Shown: positions 17,787 to 27,396, numbered from the stretch's first letter. The stretch: DNA of 64,000 bases from Desulfobacteraceae bacterium (GCA_011390755.1 JAABRU010000009.1:1-64000), one strand, 5' to 3'. Notes: generated by a model not told the origin, from the letters alone. A program made the numbers and translations.

Positions 17787-18413
17787 TTATATACGCAATA
17801 ATTTGCTAACAAGAATATCTACATCTGTATAAGGATTTATTTTGTAAATTTTTTGCTTCATGCGTTTGGCATCATCTACGCTATGGTAATTTCTTACTTT
17901 CTTTGCATTTGCAATTGCATCTCCTGTATAATCTTTAAGAACAGTATAATGATTATCATTTTTTTTATAATCTGGCATATATCCATTATTTTTAAGAAAA
18001 TTTATTAAATCATCTCCTTTTTCAAAGACTTTTGTTGTATACTTGTAGTGTAATAGGAACCAGAACTCAAATGAGATACTTGAAAAAGCAATATTTATCC
18101 TGTTGGCATTTGCCTGATCAAAAGCCTGCGGATGCCTCGTGTAACCATCTTTATCTATAACTATCCAAATATCTTCGTAAGGATTCCTTTCCCGAATAGC
18201 TTCTTTTTTTAGAATTTTAGCTTGTTCAACTAATTCTTTTGCTGTATTTTTTGAAGAATCATATATCTCAATTCTTAATGCGGATAACCTGTTACTGATT
18301 GCTTTATCTCTTTTTAACCCATTAAAATAATTGGGTTCCGTTTTTTCACCTTCACAAAGAATTAGTATTCTGTCATTAGGTTGTATTTTTTTATTCTGTC
18401 TTTTTTTTGGCAT
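17787..18413 (-). CDS. RloB-like protein of an abortive-infection type system
   Basis: A protein of about 208 residues of the RloB family, which pairs with an SMC-like ATPase in phage-defence loci (AbiL-like and related). Visible hallmarks are ILILCEGEKTEPNYFNGL near the N-terminus, IWIVIDKDG in the middle and FSSISFEFWFLLHY in the second half. The acidic E and DxD positions are arranged like a TOPRIM nuclease centre; that is an inference from motif order. It overlaps the ATPase gene by 23 bases and follows it in the same direction, so the two form an operon. The ATG at 18413 has GGTGGAG almost touching it; a TTG nine codons upstream is an alternative. The DNA is strongly AT-rich compared with both sides. 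Confidence 0.85.
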   Translation of the reverse strand: MPKKRQNKKIQPNDRILILCEGEKTEPNYFNGLKRDKAISNRLSALRIEIYDSSKNTAKELVEQAKILKKEAIRERNPYEDIWIVIDKDGYTRHPQAFDQANANRINIAFSSISFEFWFLLHYKYTTKVFEKGDDLINFLKNNGYMPDYKKNDNHYTVLKDYTGDAIANAKKVRNYHSVDDAKRMKQKIYKINPYTDVDILVSKLLRI

Positions 18414-19698
18414 TCTCCACCCATTTATTAAAATTTCCAATTACAGGTAATGCACCGAATCTGCCGCTTAAATACCACTTGTCAAATGGAATATTTGATC
18501 TTACTTTCCTATAATCAAAATCGCTAACAGAATATAGTGAAGTAGCACCAAATTGATTCTTTTCCGTTAACCATATCTGGTCCCTTCTTAACAAATCCGG
18601 ATTTAATAAAGATGTATCATGCGTGGCAAATATCAATTGTGCATTATTGGGATTTGCATTTTGGAAAAGGTTTATTATATGCTGGGTTAATAACGGATGT
18701 AAACTGTTATTAAGTTCATCAACAATAAAAACCAGTCCATGATATAAAACATAAAGAATTTTACCTGCAAGATCATAAAGTTTAACAGTGCCAGCTGATT
18801 CTTCTGCTAAATCAAAAGAAATAGTCCCGATTTCTTTATCATTCTCAAATAATTTATGAAACATCTGTGGGCGATATTGTAAATCTTCAATAATCCTCTT
18901 TTTAATTTCATCAGGCATATCATGTGGGAAATTAATAATATCTTCAGCAAACGTCCTTTTATTAATATCAAGGTATTCAATACCTACATCAGCAATCTGC
19001 AAAAATTCACTTATAATTTGTTTATTAATGAAATGATCTTTTTTTAGACATTCCTGTGTGGTAAAGTCAGGTAGTGATATGCCATTCTCAGATAAATCTG
19101 ATATTATTATATTATTCTTGAAATATAAATAAATTTCCTCTAACACTTTGTTATTGCTATTTGCACATTTGGACAGAAAAAGATTATTCTTCAGAAGTTG
19201 TTTCTCAACAGAGCGAGCAGGACCTCTAAAATAATCACCAAAGTTAACTTTTTTACCTTTTTCTCTTAAAAACAAAGTGGCTTCCTGACCTTTAGGAAAA
19301 AATACCAATAATTCTTTTATGATTTCCTCGGAATTAAAAACAATTGTGTATCTGTATCTTATATGATTTTCTATGATAAATTCGATTTCAAATTCTGTGG
19401 GCAGATCTGCCCATTTTTTATCAAGTTTAAAGGGTTGATAATATTTAATTTTTTCATCAAGTTTCAAATCTGTTGACAGAACAATGAAGTCTTGTAATAC
19501 ATCAAATGCACTTATTATATTGCTTTTGCCAGATGCATTAGGCCCATATACTGCGGTAGTATTGAGAATTTTAATCTTATCTTCGTTCTTTGATTGAAAC
19601 ATACTGTCTGAATGCTCTTTAACATTTGTTGCTAAGGCACTTAGAGTAACAGGTTCTTTAATCGATCTGAAATTTTTTATCGTAAAATCTATTATCAT
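18391..19698 (-). CDS. AAA15-type (SMC-like) ATPase of an abortive-infection type system
   Basis: An ATPase of 435 residues. It starts MIIDFTIKNFRSIKEPVTLS, the usual beginning of the AAA15/RloA/AbiLi-like group. Walker A is YGPNASGKSN, Walker B VFIVDELNNSLHP, followed by IFATHDTSLL. Near the end, WYLSGRFGALP is a family signature. AGGAG lies 8 bases before the ATG at 19698. With the RloB-like gene it forms a two-gene operon. Related pairs are thought to sense phage and then damage nucleic acid; the trigger here is unknown. Base composition (AT-rich) and flanking direct repeats suggest a transferred cassette. Confidence 0.88.
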   Translation of the reverse strand: MIIDFTIKNFRSIKEPVTLSALATNVKEHSDSMFQSKNEDKIKILNTTAVYGPNASGKSNIISAFDVLQDFIVLSTDLKLDEKIKYYQPFKLDKKWADLPTEFEIEFIIENHIRYRYTIVFNSEEIIKELLVFFPKGQEATLFLREKGKKVNFGDYFRGPARSVEKQLLKNNLFLSKCANSNNKVLEEIYLYFKNNIIISDLSENGISLPDFTTQECLKKDHFINKQIISEFLQIADVGIEYLDINKRTFAEDIINFPHDMPDEIKKRIIEDLQYRPQMFHKLFENDKEIGTISFDLAEESAGTVKLYDLAGKILYVLYHGLVFIVDELNNSLHPLLTQHIINLFQNANPNNAQLIFATHDTSLLNPDLLRRDQIWLTEKNQFGATSLYSVSDFDYRKVRSNIPFDKWYLSGRFGALPVIGNFNKWVENAKKKTE

Positions 19699-19793
19699 TA
19701 TATTGCTCCTGTAAAATATCATTTATTGCTAAAAAAATGCAATATCTGATATTTTACAGGAAAAATCAAGTGGAAGTTAATTTTTTTACCTTT

Positions 19794-20124
19794 ATGAAAA
19801 ATACTTTGGGGGTAATCGTTCCGGTTTCTTCGGAGCACTGCACACACAGACCCGGCGGATGCTGTATCACCCGCATGTTTATTATGCCGGGCAGGGCGGG
19901 GCTTTGTCATCCGGGGACAGCCTGCTGCGGCATTCTTCCCGTATGGATTTTTAGCAGCCGTTCCGGGCGCTGCCGATCCCTGCCGAAGGACAGTCGGGCC
20001 TCCTGAACTCAGGATTGAATCCGGACTGCATCCCTGAATAGCTTTCTGTGAAACATCAGGCAGTTTTGCAGGAATTTCATTTTGTGCCGGTGCGGAGACA
20101 GGTCGCTTCAGTTCATACGGGTTC
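19794..20124. repeat. ~330-bp direct repeat, right copy, bracketing the Rlo-like cassette
   Basis: Second copy of 17278-17597, same orientation. It runs into the last codons of the membrane-protein gene ending at 20113, so this copy may be the one in its original place and the left copy the duplicate. Confidence 0.85.
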
Positions 20125-20655
20125 GCTTTTTTTTGCAAAACTAAGAGACGTTGCTATATCGGAAAGTTGTTCCCGGATATAATGGAATGTTTCATCTTTC
20201 TCGTCCCGGGTGTGTTCAAAAATAAGACATTTTCCGTTCTTAATTTTTTTTCTTGCGTCATCCGGGTGGTCAACTCTCAGAATCAGTGATAATTCAAACA
20301 TATCTCCCTGCCCCCGCCTGCCATGTATGTCTGCAACTGAAACATAGGCACCGTTAATCCTTTCCGGCGGAAGAGTCCAAAAACGCAGACCATGCCGAAA
20401 AGTGGAAATACGATTAAACCTCAAAGTAAACTTCCAGTATCCTGATAACCAGATCAGCGCTCCCGCAAAAGCCACAATGGGTCCGAAGACACCTGCCATT
20501 TTGATATCCGGGTCTGCCAGAGGATCACCTGTGCAGTAAAGAGCCAATCCTCCAAGCCCGGTTAATATTATAAAAAAAGAAAAACCCGCATGATCAGGGC
20601 TGGGACCTTTGCTCAGAATCGCTATCCTTTTTTCTTTGTTTACGTAAATTCTCAT
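20113..20655 (-). CDS. Two-helix membrane protein with PH-like soluble part, unknown
   Basis: About 180 residues from the ATG at 20655, which has AGAGGA upstream. After a short N-terminal strand (MRIYVNKEKRIAILSKG) two hydrophobic helices follow near residues 23-45 and 55-75. The C-terminal 100 residues are soluble with beta-rich stretches (FELSLILRVDHPDD). This is the general plan of bacterial PH-domain membrane proteins, but no family signature was recognised. Its last codons lie in the direct repeat. Confidence 0.65.
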   Translation of the reverse strand: MRIYVNKEKRIAILSKGPSPDHAGFSFFIILTGLGGLALYCTGDPLADPDIKMAGVFGPIVAFAGALIWLSGYWKFTLRFNRISTFRHGLRFWTLPPERINGAYVSVADIHGRRGQGDMFELSLILRVDHPDDARKKIKNGKCLIFEHTRDEKDETFHYIREQLSDIATSLSFAKKSEPV

Positions 20656-20827
20656 AATCAAATCCTCTCTGTTTGTGAAAATGCTTTTAGCCTGCATTAT
20701 TCACACGTTTTAGTCCATAGCAGATAAGTTACTGATTAATTTGCTTATACAAAAACACGGCGTAAAAACTCAGTTTTCTGTGTCTTCCTGTATTTACTGT
20801 AAAAAACTGATTTGTGAATAATTCAGG

Positions 20828-20986
20828 TTAGGTGATTTCCTGAAAAAAATGTACCGAAGGAGTGCCAAACGGAAAGACTTCGGCGAGATCAGTCGAGTCG
20901 TCTGTGAGCGGGACTGTCATCCGCCGGACACTGCCGGACTTTCCGTCCGGCACTCCTTTGGCATCATCTTTTCCGGAAATCACCTA
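20828..20986. mobile_element. MITE family C, copy 2
   Basis: About 159 bp. TTAGGTGATTTCC at the left and GGAAATCACCTAA at the right are perfect 13-bp inverted ends. The core has GGAGTGCCAAACGGAAAG and the complement GACTTTCCGTCCGGCACTCC at the other side. Confidence 0.8.
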
Positions 20987-21057
20987 ATGCTGACAATGCG
21001 GCAGGGAGAGAGCGTAAAAGCACTTCCGCTCTTCGGATTATCAGAAAAGGGGTGGGT

Positions 21058-22791
21058 TCATGGGCTGCCCTGTTTTTTTTGCAGTATGATAAGATGAAGC
21101 AGCAGGGCGCAGAAAGCCGGAAACAGAAAAAACCGGTCCAAAGCAAGATAATCCTCCTGTGCCGGGAGAAAATTTTCCCAGTTTCCCCATTCACCGCTGC
21201 GGCATTCCGAAAGATCGGATTCTTCCGGGGAAAAAAAATTGGCTGCAAAACCTGCCTCCCCTTTTCCGGAGCGGATACTGTAAACTCCCGGCTCATCTGT
21301 GTGTATACTGATTTTTCCGAGAATTTCCGGGATTTCTTTTTCGCGCCGGTCCGGAAATGTCACCTGCACTTTCCGGACAGATTTGTCCGGAATGAAAGAC
21401 ACTTCTTTTCCTGCACGGACATTGAATTCTTTCAGCCCCGGCAGCTCCGCAATCCGCCAGTGCATCAGATTCCAGATCAGCCCCGGCCATGCCGGACTGA
21501 GGGGGAGCGTGGATGTCTGCACATTCATGCGGATACGGATTTCATTGATCCCGGAGGCGCGTTCCGAATATGTCAGCAGGGGGATGTCTCCCGCCGATAT
21601 CAGGGCAGTTCCCGGAAAATCTTTCTCTGCACCTGCCCCCCAGATCAGGCCTTCTGGCCGGATTCCCTTCAGGAGCGGATGGGAATAATCCGCTACAAAA
21701 GGGCCTTTATATGCCCGTGCATTCTGTTCCGATACCAGAAATACTGTCCAGGTTTCCCCTTCTTTTTGCAGGGATTCCCGTCTGTCTGTAAAAAGAATAT
21801 GCCGGACAGGGACATGGAAATCCGCCAGTCCGGAAGCCCGGACAGCCCGCTGCACAACAGCATGAAGTGCAGGGTTTACAATGCGGATACCGGTTCCGGC
21901 CTTTTTTTCCGGAGGAGGAAAGAGAAGCAGTTCATTGTCTTCCTTCAGGGCATCTTCCGGCAGCCGGGCGGAAAAGAGGGATTTTTCCCTCATCCCGAAA
22001 ACCATTTCTTTCCGGATACCCGGTTCAAGGGACAGAAATTCATCTTTCCCCATGACATGCAGTTTTGTTTCTGTTTTCCGGGGGGAATAATGGCAGACTT
22101 CCAGCAGAACCCGGTCTTTTCCCTCCGAATGGCTGCGGACCCCGTTTACAAAAGCTGTATTGGGCAGGGCTTTCCCCACGGCAATCCAGCGGACACCCGG
22201 AGAAAGCGGGAAGGCCGGAGCCCGGTCGGAAATAATCAGAATGAGTCCTTCTTTTCCGCTGATTTCCTTTGCCCCGGCCAGTGCCTCTTCCAGTCGGGAG
22301 GCCGGAGCAAAACAGGACCAGTGCTTCAGTATTCCGGAATGATCTGCAAGAGAAAAGGAGGTGCGGGGCAGCATTTCTGTTTTGTCCCCGGCCAGCATCA
22401 CACGGACAGGATGAAAAGAACGGGAATCCAGAATTTTTTGCATTGCACCCGCTCCTTTCTCCCTGAAACTGTGTCCCTTTTCCGCAGCACGCATGGACAG
22501 GGAATTGTCCAGAATGAGCGTAAGGGGCCGGACGTTTCCTTTTATCCTTACGCGGGGGCCTGCGGCAGCCGTCACAAGGCAGCAGATGATAAGCAGTTCC
22601 AGAAAAAAAAGCAGAGAAGACCGCAGTTTTCTGATGCGGATACCGCTCTGATCCGGCGGATCGGAATTTTCCCAGAGAATCAGACTGGAGACAATATGCT
22701 CCCGATGTTTCCGGCGCAGCATGTAAATAAGCACCAGAAGAGGAACTGCGGCAAATCCCCATAAAGCATGGGGAAAAAGAAAGGACAGCAT
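21058..22791 (-). CDS. BatA-like membrane protein with N-terminal aerotolerance domain and VWA domain
   Basis: A 577-residue inner-membrane protein. It begins with the BatA-type N-terminus (MLSFLFPHALWGFAAVPLLVLIYMLRRK, shown here in shortened sense: first helix, then a basic patch) and a second helix near residue 60. The VWA domain carries a MIDAS metal site, LILDNSLSMR (DxSxS), and a later LILIISDR. A last helix precedes the C-terminus (FLFPAFCALLLHLIIL). BatA proteins usually lie in an operon with a MoxR ATPase and a DUF58 protein; neither is here, so this is a solitary member. GAGG stands upstream of the ATG. The long plus-strand frame on the other side is its shadow. Confidence 0.82.
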   Translation of the reverse strand: MLSFLFPHALWGFAAVPLLVLIYMLRRKHREHIVSSLILWENSDPPDQSGIRIRKLRSSLLFFLELLIICCLVTAAAGPRVRIKGNVRPLTLILDNSLSMRAAEKGHSFREKGAGAMQKILDSRSFHPVRVMLAGDKTEMLPRTSFSLADHSGILKHWSCFAPASRLEEALAGAKEISGKEGLILIISDRAPAFPLSPGVRWIAVGKALPNTAFVNGVRSHSEGKDRVLLEVCHYSPRKTETKLHVMGKDEFLSLEPGIRKEMVFGMREKSLFSARLPEDALKEDNELLLFPPPEKKAGTGIRIVNPALHAVVQRAVRASGLADFHVPVRHILFTDRRESLQKEGETWTVFLVSEQNARAYKGPFVADYSHPLLKGIRPEGLIWGAGAEKDFPGTALISAGDIPLLTYSERASGINEIRIRMNVQTSTLPLSPAWPGLIWNLMHWRIAELPGLKEFNVRAGKEVSFIPDKSVRKVQVTFPDRREKEIPEILGKISIHTDEPGVYSIRSGKGEAGFAANFFSPEESDLSECRSGEWGNWENFLPAQEDYLALDRFFLFPAFCALLLHLIILQKKQGSP

Positions 22792-22941
22792 ACAAAGCCT
22801 CTTATATCAGAATTGTTGTCAGACAGGTTCTATTTTTGCAGTACCTTATCTTTTTTGAACAGAAAAAGCAAATTCTCCTTGCACTGTTTCACTGTCGGAT
22901 ATATAGACATCGTGAAATAAGACAATCTCCCGGATGATCAG

Positions 22942-23142
22942 CCCTACAACGTCACTTAGACATATTCCGGAATAATTTGGCAAATCCGGAACTGATTACA
23001 GGATAATAATCTGTAACAAAGCATATTTATGAGATTATATCCGGCAATCATTTCTGTCAGTCTGTTCTGCACAGATTTATATCTCATAAAATCCTTTGGA
23101 ATACGCAAATTTTATGAGACATGGCTAAGTGACGTTGTAGGG
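22942..23142. mobile_element. 201-bp MITE with 18-bp perfect inverted ends
   Basis: CCCTACAACGTCACTTAG at 22942-22959 and its exact complement CTAAGTGACGTTGTAGGG at 23125-23142. TCAG flanks both ends (22938-22941 and 23143-23146), a probable 4-bp target duplication. The inside is AT-rich and non-coding. This is the only copy of this family in the window. Confidence 0.85.
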
Positions 23143-23157
23143 TCAGAATACCGGGGA

Positions 23158-23530
23158 GTTTATATGAAAGTCTTTCACCGCAGGTCGGGTTAGCGAAGCG
23201 TAACCCGACACAAATATATGATATTGTTGGGTTACGCTTCGCTAACCCAACCTACTTTCATGTTTCGTTGTAACCATGCGGTCATGGCCGTTTATATGAA
23301 AGTCTGTCACCGTAGGGTGCGTTAGCGAAGCGTAACGCACCGAACCGGAGATATTACGGTGCGTTACGGCTAGCGCCTAACGCACCCTACCTGCCTACTT
23401 TCATGCTTCGTTGTGACCCTGCGGTCATGGCCGTTTATATGAAAGTGTCTGCGAAAAACCGGCCTCCGCCTTACTTTTCGCACTCCGCGCAGCTTTCATG
23501 CTTCGTTGTGAGTCACGGCTCATGGGGTTT
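23158..23530. repeat. Cluster of ACTTTCAT...ATGAAAGT units with exchangeable palindromic cores
   Basis: At least three units as at 5045-5270 follow each other (GTTTCGTTGTAACCATGCGG, CTTCGTTGTGACCCTGCGG and so on). Between them sit three different inverted-repeat cores: one with GGTCGGGTTAGCGAAGCG, one with GGGTGCGTTAGCGAAGCG and one with GCGAAAAACCGGCCTCCGCC. The bases 22792-23563 hold no gene. Confidence 0.75.
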
Positions 23531-23563
23531 ATAAAATAATATTAAAAATCAGGTAACAGATAT

Positions 23564-24577
23564 ATGAAAAAGAAAAAACAGGAACGGCGGCCCTGGATCA
23601 TTTTAATGATACTGGCAGGATTATGGATTATTTTTTTCCCCTGGTTCTATGAAGACTTTCTTTCACAATATTATTATATGCCTTTTCTGGGGATTATAGC
23701 CGCCACCGTTGCCAATACCACACCCGCTGCGGCCGGAATTGTATATTTCCCCATACTGACCCGCCTGGAAGTCTCCCCCATTATGGCCGTCCAGTTTACA
23801 ATGATCATTCAGGCCTACGGCATGGGACTGGGCACATTCAAATGGTTTCTTGTCAACAAAAAACTTTTTATATTCAATGTCATTCCCGTATGCCTGCTGG
23901 GGGGAATAACCGGCATCATTTTCAGTATATTACTGTATCCCATCGGAAATCCGGATCTGCTGACCCTGATATTCAATTTTATTGCTTTCCTCTTTACCCA
24001 GGTTATCTTCTTTTCCATACTGCGGAAAAGGCAGTATCCCAATTACACTGTTGAACTGAATGTCCGGAATATTATGATTCTTTTGTCCTTTTCTTTACTG
24101 GGGGGGCTGATCTCCGGCTGGATCGGTTTCGGCATTGATACCATTTTTTATTTTATTCTTACACTGGTATTCAGAATCAATCCGGCCATCTCTATTGTCA
24201 CCAGCATTTCTCTTATGGCGGCCCTGTCCATGGTCGGAACCCTGCTGAATATTTTTTTTCGGGAAGTCCCCTATTCCTTATGGTATTCTGCGGTTCCGGG
24301 TGTCACGGTTGCCGGGCTTTTTCTGGCTGCATTTCTGGCCATGAAGCTGGGGGCCAGAAATGTGCTTTTGTTATTTACCATGCTCCTGAGTGTAGATTTT
24401 TTTACAACCCTCTGGACCCAGCAGACGATTCCCCTCAGTACCAGTGTGCGGATGATTATTACCTACTGTCTGACAATATATCTGGTTTATATTCATGTAA
24501 AAATTTTTAAACAGAGTTATAAAAAAATGGACAGGGGCCTGGGAGAGTTCAAACCGGACGATGCTCCGGAAGAGTAA
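23564..24577 (+). CDS. TauE/SafE family membrane permease (sulfite/organosulfonate exporter-like)
   Basis: A 337-residue membrane protein with about eight hydrophobic helices. The first repeat has FLGIIAATVANTTPAAAGIV and YFPIL, and the second SLLGGLISGWIGFGIDTIFY followed by SIVTSISLMA. Both are the positions where TauE/SafE proteins carry their conserved glycine-rich half-repeats. Members export sulfite, sulfoacetate or related anions. The gene stands alone, so the substrate is open; in a sulfate reducer a sulfur oxyanion is plausible. The ribosome site before the ATG is poor. Confidence 0.83.
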   Translation: MKKKKQERRPWIILMILAGLWIIFFPWFYEDFLSQYYYMPFLGIIAATVANTTPAAAGIVYFPILTRLEVSPIMAVQFTMIIQAYGMGLGTFKWFLVNKKLFIFNVIPVCLLGGITGIIFSILLYPIGNPDLLTLIFNFIAFLFTQVIFFSILRKRQYPNYTVELNVRNIMILLSFSLLGGLISGWIGFGIDTIFYFILTLVFRINPAISIVTSISLMAALSMVGTLLNIFFREVPYSLWYSAVPGVTVAGLFLAAFLAMKLGARNVLLLFTMLLSVDFFTTLWTQQTIPLSTSVRMIITYCLTIYLVYIHVKIFKQSYKKMDRGLGEFKPDDAPEE

Positions 24578-25035
24578 TCGCTTTTCTGACCCCGGCCTTT
24601 TTCCATTTCTGTCATTCTTCCCCTCTTTTCCCGCAGCTTTTTTAAGCTGTCCGAAAACTGTCTTTCGGTATTCTGAACCCCTGTTTTTACCGGTTTCCAC
24701 AATCGGTTTCGGAGATTTTCGGATAGACTCTTAAGTCTGCATTATTCACAGCTCCCGCCAAAATCAGCATCAGCAGATCGAAATTTTTCCCCGGATACGG
24801 TTTTACAACTGTCCCGGAGTGCAAAAATTGTATTTCTGCACAGCCGCAGCTTCCGCGCAGTTGTTTTCCCCGGCTCTGAATCTGCCGAAAAAAAGGATTT
24901 AAAAAAAAAATTTACAAAAATGTATTAAAAATCGCATCTATGCTACATTTTTGTATTCTGATGCCTGATTTACGTCCTTTGGATACAGATAATATTATCC
25001 ATATATAACAATATTTTATACCAAATAATACTGAA
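24578..25035. other. Intergenic; palindromic-repeat fragment and promoter region
   Basis: Near 24780-24860 the module TTTCCCCGGATACGGTTTTA...GGAGTGCAAAAATTG recurs (also near 5815 and 30028). The rest is AT-rich and leads into the sigma-54 promoter at 25036. No gene seen. Confidence 0.5.
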
Positions 25036-25051
25036 TGGCATACTTGTTGCT
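25036..25051 (+). promoter_or_regulatory. Sigma-54 (-24/-12) promoter of the nitrogen locus
   Basis: TGGCATACTTGTTGCT: the GG and GC elements are separated as in the consensus TGGCAC-N5-TTGCW with one mismatch. It lies 64 bp before the ACT-domain gene, followed by amtB and glnB, the classic nitrogen-controlled genes. Confidence 0.8.
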
Positions 25052-25114
25052 TATACATTCACAAGAAAGTCCTGAATTAATATTACAGCCAGAATGGAGG
25101 AGGAAACAAATTAC

Positions 25115-25813
25115 ATGTCTTTCGTGAATGCAGCATCGGACAGAAACAGATACAGAGATACGGGGGATGATTCCGCTTATTATCACAAAACAAATGTATG
25201 CACCGGAAGTTTTGTGTGGAATTCTACCCGGACTTCCACCCCGGGTGTACGTTCCGTAACGGTTATCGCAAAAGAATGCCCCATGATTTTTTCCAAAGCC
25301 GTGGGCGTATTATCACTCAATGATTTTGATATCCTGGATGCACGGAGCTACCGGCAGAACAGCAGCACACTGGGGGCCTTTAAAGTAAAAGCACTGCCCG
25401 GATCTGACAGTGAAAAGGAAAGATTTGTGCGGGCAGAACAGCAGTTAAAAGATGTTCTTGACGGCAGGATGAACCTGAATATGGAATTCCGTAAAAAAAT
25501 GTCCGCCCGCACTGCAGGTTTTCCGAACCTGTCACAGCAGGCCTCCCTGCAGGTGGAAATTGACAATGAAAGCTCTTTTCTGTTTACGCTGATTGAAGTG
25601 AAAACAGATGATTTTCCGGGGGTACTTTTTGCAGTGAGTGATGCCATACTGAAAAGCGGGCTGGATATTTGGAATGCCGGAATATCCACGGTGAACGGGA
25701 AAATATGCGACACATTTTATGTAAAAGATCAAAACGGAAAAAAAATAATGGCGGAAGACGAAATTGCCGCCATACGGTCAAAAATGCGAACTTCCTATAG
25801 TATGATGCGATGA
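25115..25813 (+). CDS. GlnD-like protein reduced to two ACT domains
   Basis: About 232 residues that correspond to the C-terminal ACT-ACT part of GlnD, the PII uridylyltransferase. The first ACT has VRSVTVIAKECPMIFSKAVG and LSLNDFDILDARSYRQ. The second has FTLIEVKTDDFPGVLFAVSD and LDIWNAGISTVNGKICDTFY. The nucleotidyltransferase and HD domains of GlnD are absent. In GlnD these ACT domains bind glutamine, so a glutamine-sensing partner for PII or AmtB is a reasonable inference. ATG 25115 follows GGAGGAGG by 11 bases; an ATG seven codons upstream contains that site and is less likely. It is the first gene of the sigma-54-driven group with amtB and glnB. Confidence 0.85.
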   Translation: MSFVNAASDRNRYRDTGDDSAYYHKTNVCTGSFVWNSTRTSTPGVRSVTVIAKECPMIFSKAVGVLSLNDFDILDARSYRQNSSTLGAFKVKALPGSDSEKERFVRAEQQLKDVLDGRMNLNMEFRKKMSARTAGFPNLSQQASLQVEIDNESSFLFTLIEVKTDDFPGVLFAVSDAILKSGLDIWNAGISTVNGKICDTFYVKDQNGKKIMAEDEIAAIRSKMRTSYSMMR

Positions 25814-25960
25814 GGATGATTCCTGAATGCAGAAATAAGCGATAAAGCAATTACTGCGGATTCATATTTTAAAACCAGGCAGTATCCAGAATTATTTATC
25901 AATAATTCTGGATAAATACAAAGATAAGTGATAATCAGAAAAAGGAGGATATATTTAATT

Positions 25961-27256
25961 ATGAAAATGAAAAGTTTTTTCATCTGTGCATGTCTGCTGC
26001 TGCTGCCGTTTTCCAGTGCTTTTGCCGAAGATGTACTCAACTCCGGCGATACCGCATGGGTTATTGTTTCCACAGCCCTGGTCATGATGATGACCCCGGC
26101 CGGTCTGGCCCTGTTTTACGGCGGAATGTCCCGCTATAAGAATCTGCTCAATACCTTCGCCATGACCTTTGTTTCCTACTGTCTGGCCAGTATTGTCTGG
26201 GTAATGTGGGGATACAGCATTGCTTTCGGTACGGATATTGGCAAATTTATTGGCGGTTTCAACCATATTTTCCTCAGCGGTATAGACGTAAACAGTCTTT
26301 CCGGCACAATTCCCACCTATGTTTTTGTGGTCTTTCAGATGACTTTTGCCGGAATTACTGTTGCACTGGTACTGGGTTCCGTAGTAGACAGAATGAAATT
26401 TTCAGCCTGGATTGTTTTTACGGTTCTGTGGGTAACCATCGTGTATGCACCGGTATGTCACTGGGCATGGGGCGGTGGCTGGATGCACAGTATCGGGGCA
26501 CTGGATTTTGCCGGGGGAAATGTCGTCCATATCAATGCGGGTGTGGCCGGACTGGTACTGAGCTTAATGCTGGGCAAACGGATCGGTTACGGCAAAGATG
26601 CCATGTTTCCTTCCAGTGTCACCCTGACAGCATTGGGAGCTGCCATGCTATGGTTCGGCTGGTTCGGTTTTAACGCCGGAAGTCAGTTGGCGGCAGACGG
26701 CGTTGCTGCTTCGGCATTTCTGGTCACCAATACCTCTGCTGCCATGGGTGCTCTTTCCTGGATGTTTGCAGAATGGATTATCAATAAAAAACCCACCGTG
26801 CTGGGAATCGCTTCCGGAGCCGTTGCCGGACTGGTGAGTATTACACCTGCGGCCGGTTTTGTTAATATGCCGGCATCTCTGGTGATCGGTCTGGTAGCCG
26901 GTGTATTCGGTTTTTACAGTGTGGCGGTTCTGAAACATAAACTGGGATACGACGACTCTCTGGATGCTTTCGGTGTTCACGGCATGTGCGGTATGTGGGG
27001 TGCCATTGCTACGGGACTGTTTGCCAATCCTGCCGTTTCCGGGGCAAGCGGACTGTTTTACGGCAACCCGAAACAGCTGGGTATTCAGTTACTGTCCATC
27101 ATCGGAACCGCTGCCTATTCCGGACTGTTTACCTTCATCATCGTAATGATTACCAAAGTCATCACGGGCGGAATCCGGGTTGAGAATGAGCAGGAAATGC
27201 AGGGACTGGACAATGCCATTCACGGGGAAAGAGGTTTTGAAATAGATTTATCCTGA
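25961..27256 (+). CDS. amtB: Ammonium transporter
   Basis: Trimeric inner-membrane channel for ammonium uptake, 431 residues. A signal peptide of about 22 residues (ending SSAFAED) is followed by eleven predicted helices. The two pore histidines lie in GGNVVHINAGVAG and AFGVHGMCGMWGA, and the family patterns GGMSRYKNLLNT and WFGWFGFNAGS are present. AAAGGAGG stands 12 bases before the ATG at 25961; a GTG 11 codons upstream is an unlikely start. It lies between the ACT-domain gene and the PII gene, which should gate it at high glutamine. Confidence 0.96.
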   Translation: MKMKSFFICACLLLLPFSSAFAEDVLNSGDTAWVIVSTALVMMMTPAGLALFYGGMSRYKNLLNTFAMTFVSYCLASIVWVMWGYSIAFGTDIGKFIGGFNHIFLSGIDVNSLSGTIPTYVFVVFQMTFAGITVALVLGSVVDRMKFSAWIVFTVLWVTIVYAPVCHWAWGGGWMHSIGALDFAGGNVVHINAGVAGLVLSLMLGKRIGYGKDAMFPSSVTLTALGAAMLWFGWFGFNAGSQLAADGVAASAFLVTNTSAAMGALSWMFAEWIINKKPTVLGIASGAVAGLVSITPAAGFVNMPASLVIGLVAGVFGFYSVAVLKHKLGYDDSLDAFGVHGMCGMWGAIATGLFANPAVSGASGLFYGNPKQLGIQLLSIIGTAAYSGLFTFIIVMITKVITGGIRVENEQEMQGLDNAIHGERGFEIDLS

Positions 27257-27298
27257 AAATACGGATGCTGAATATGTATGTTCCTTAATTTCTGTTAC

Positions 27299-27396
27299 GG
27301 AATGAGTCTGAAATAAGCAGATCATTTCATTCGCAGACCTGTTGAGTGACGGCTGTTATAGATTTTCAGACGGAAAAGTTATTTCGTACCGGTTCC
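27299..27396. mobile_element. MITE family F, copy 1 (unoccupied), between amtB and glnB
   Basis: About 98 bp, from GGAATGAGTCTGAAATAA to TTATTTCGTACCGGTTCCT. The ends are imperfect inverted repeats (AGGAA...GAAATAA). It serves as the empty counterpart of 27801-28040, which carries a family A element. Confidence 0.7.

Noticed and set aside
21052-22764. Plus-strand frame of 570 codons
   Set aside because: It lies antisense to the BatA-like gene, which has a signal-like N-terminus, a MIDAS motif and a ribosome site; the plus-strand reading is Pro/Phe/Arg-rich without motifs.
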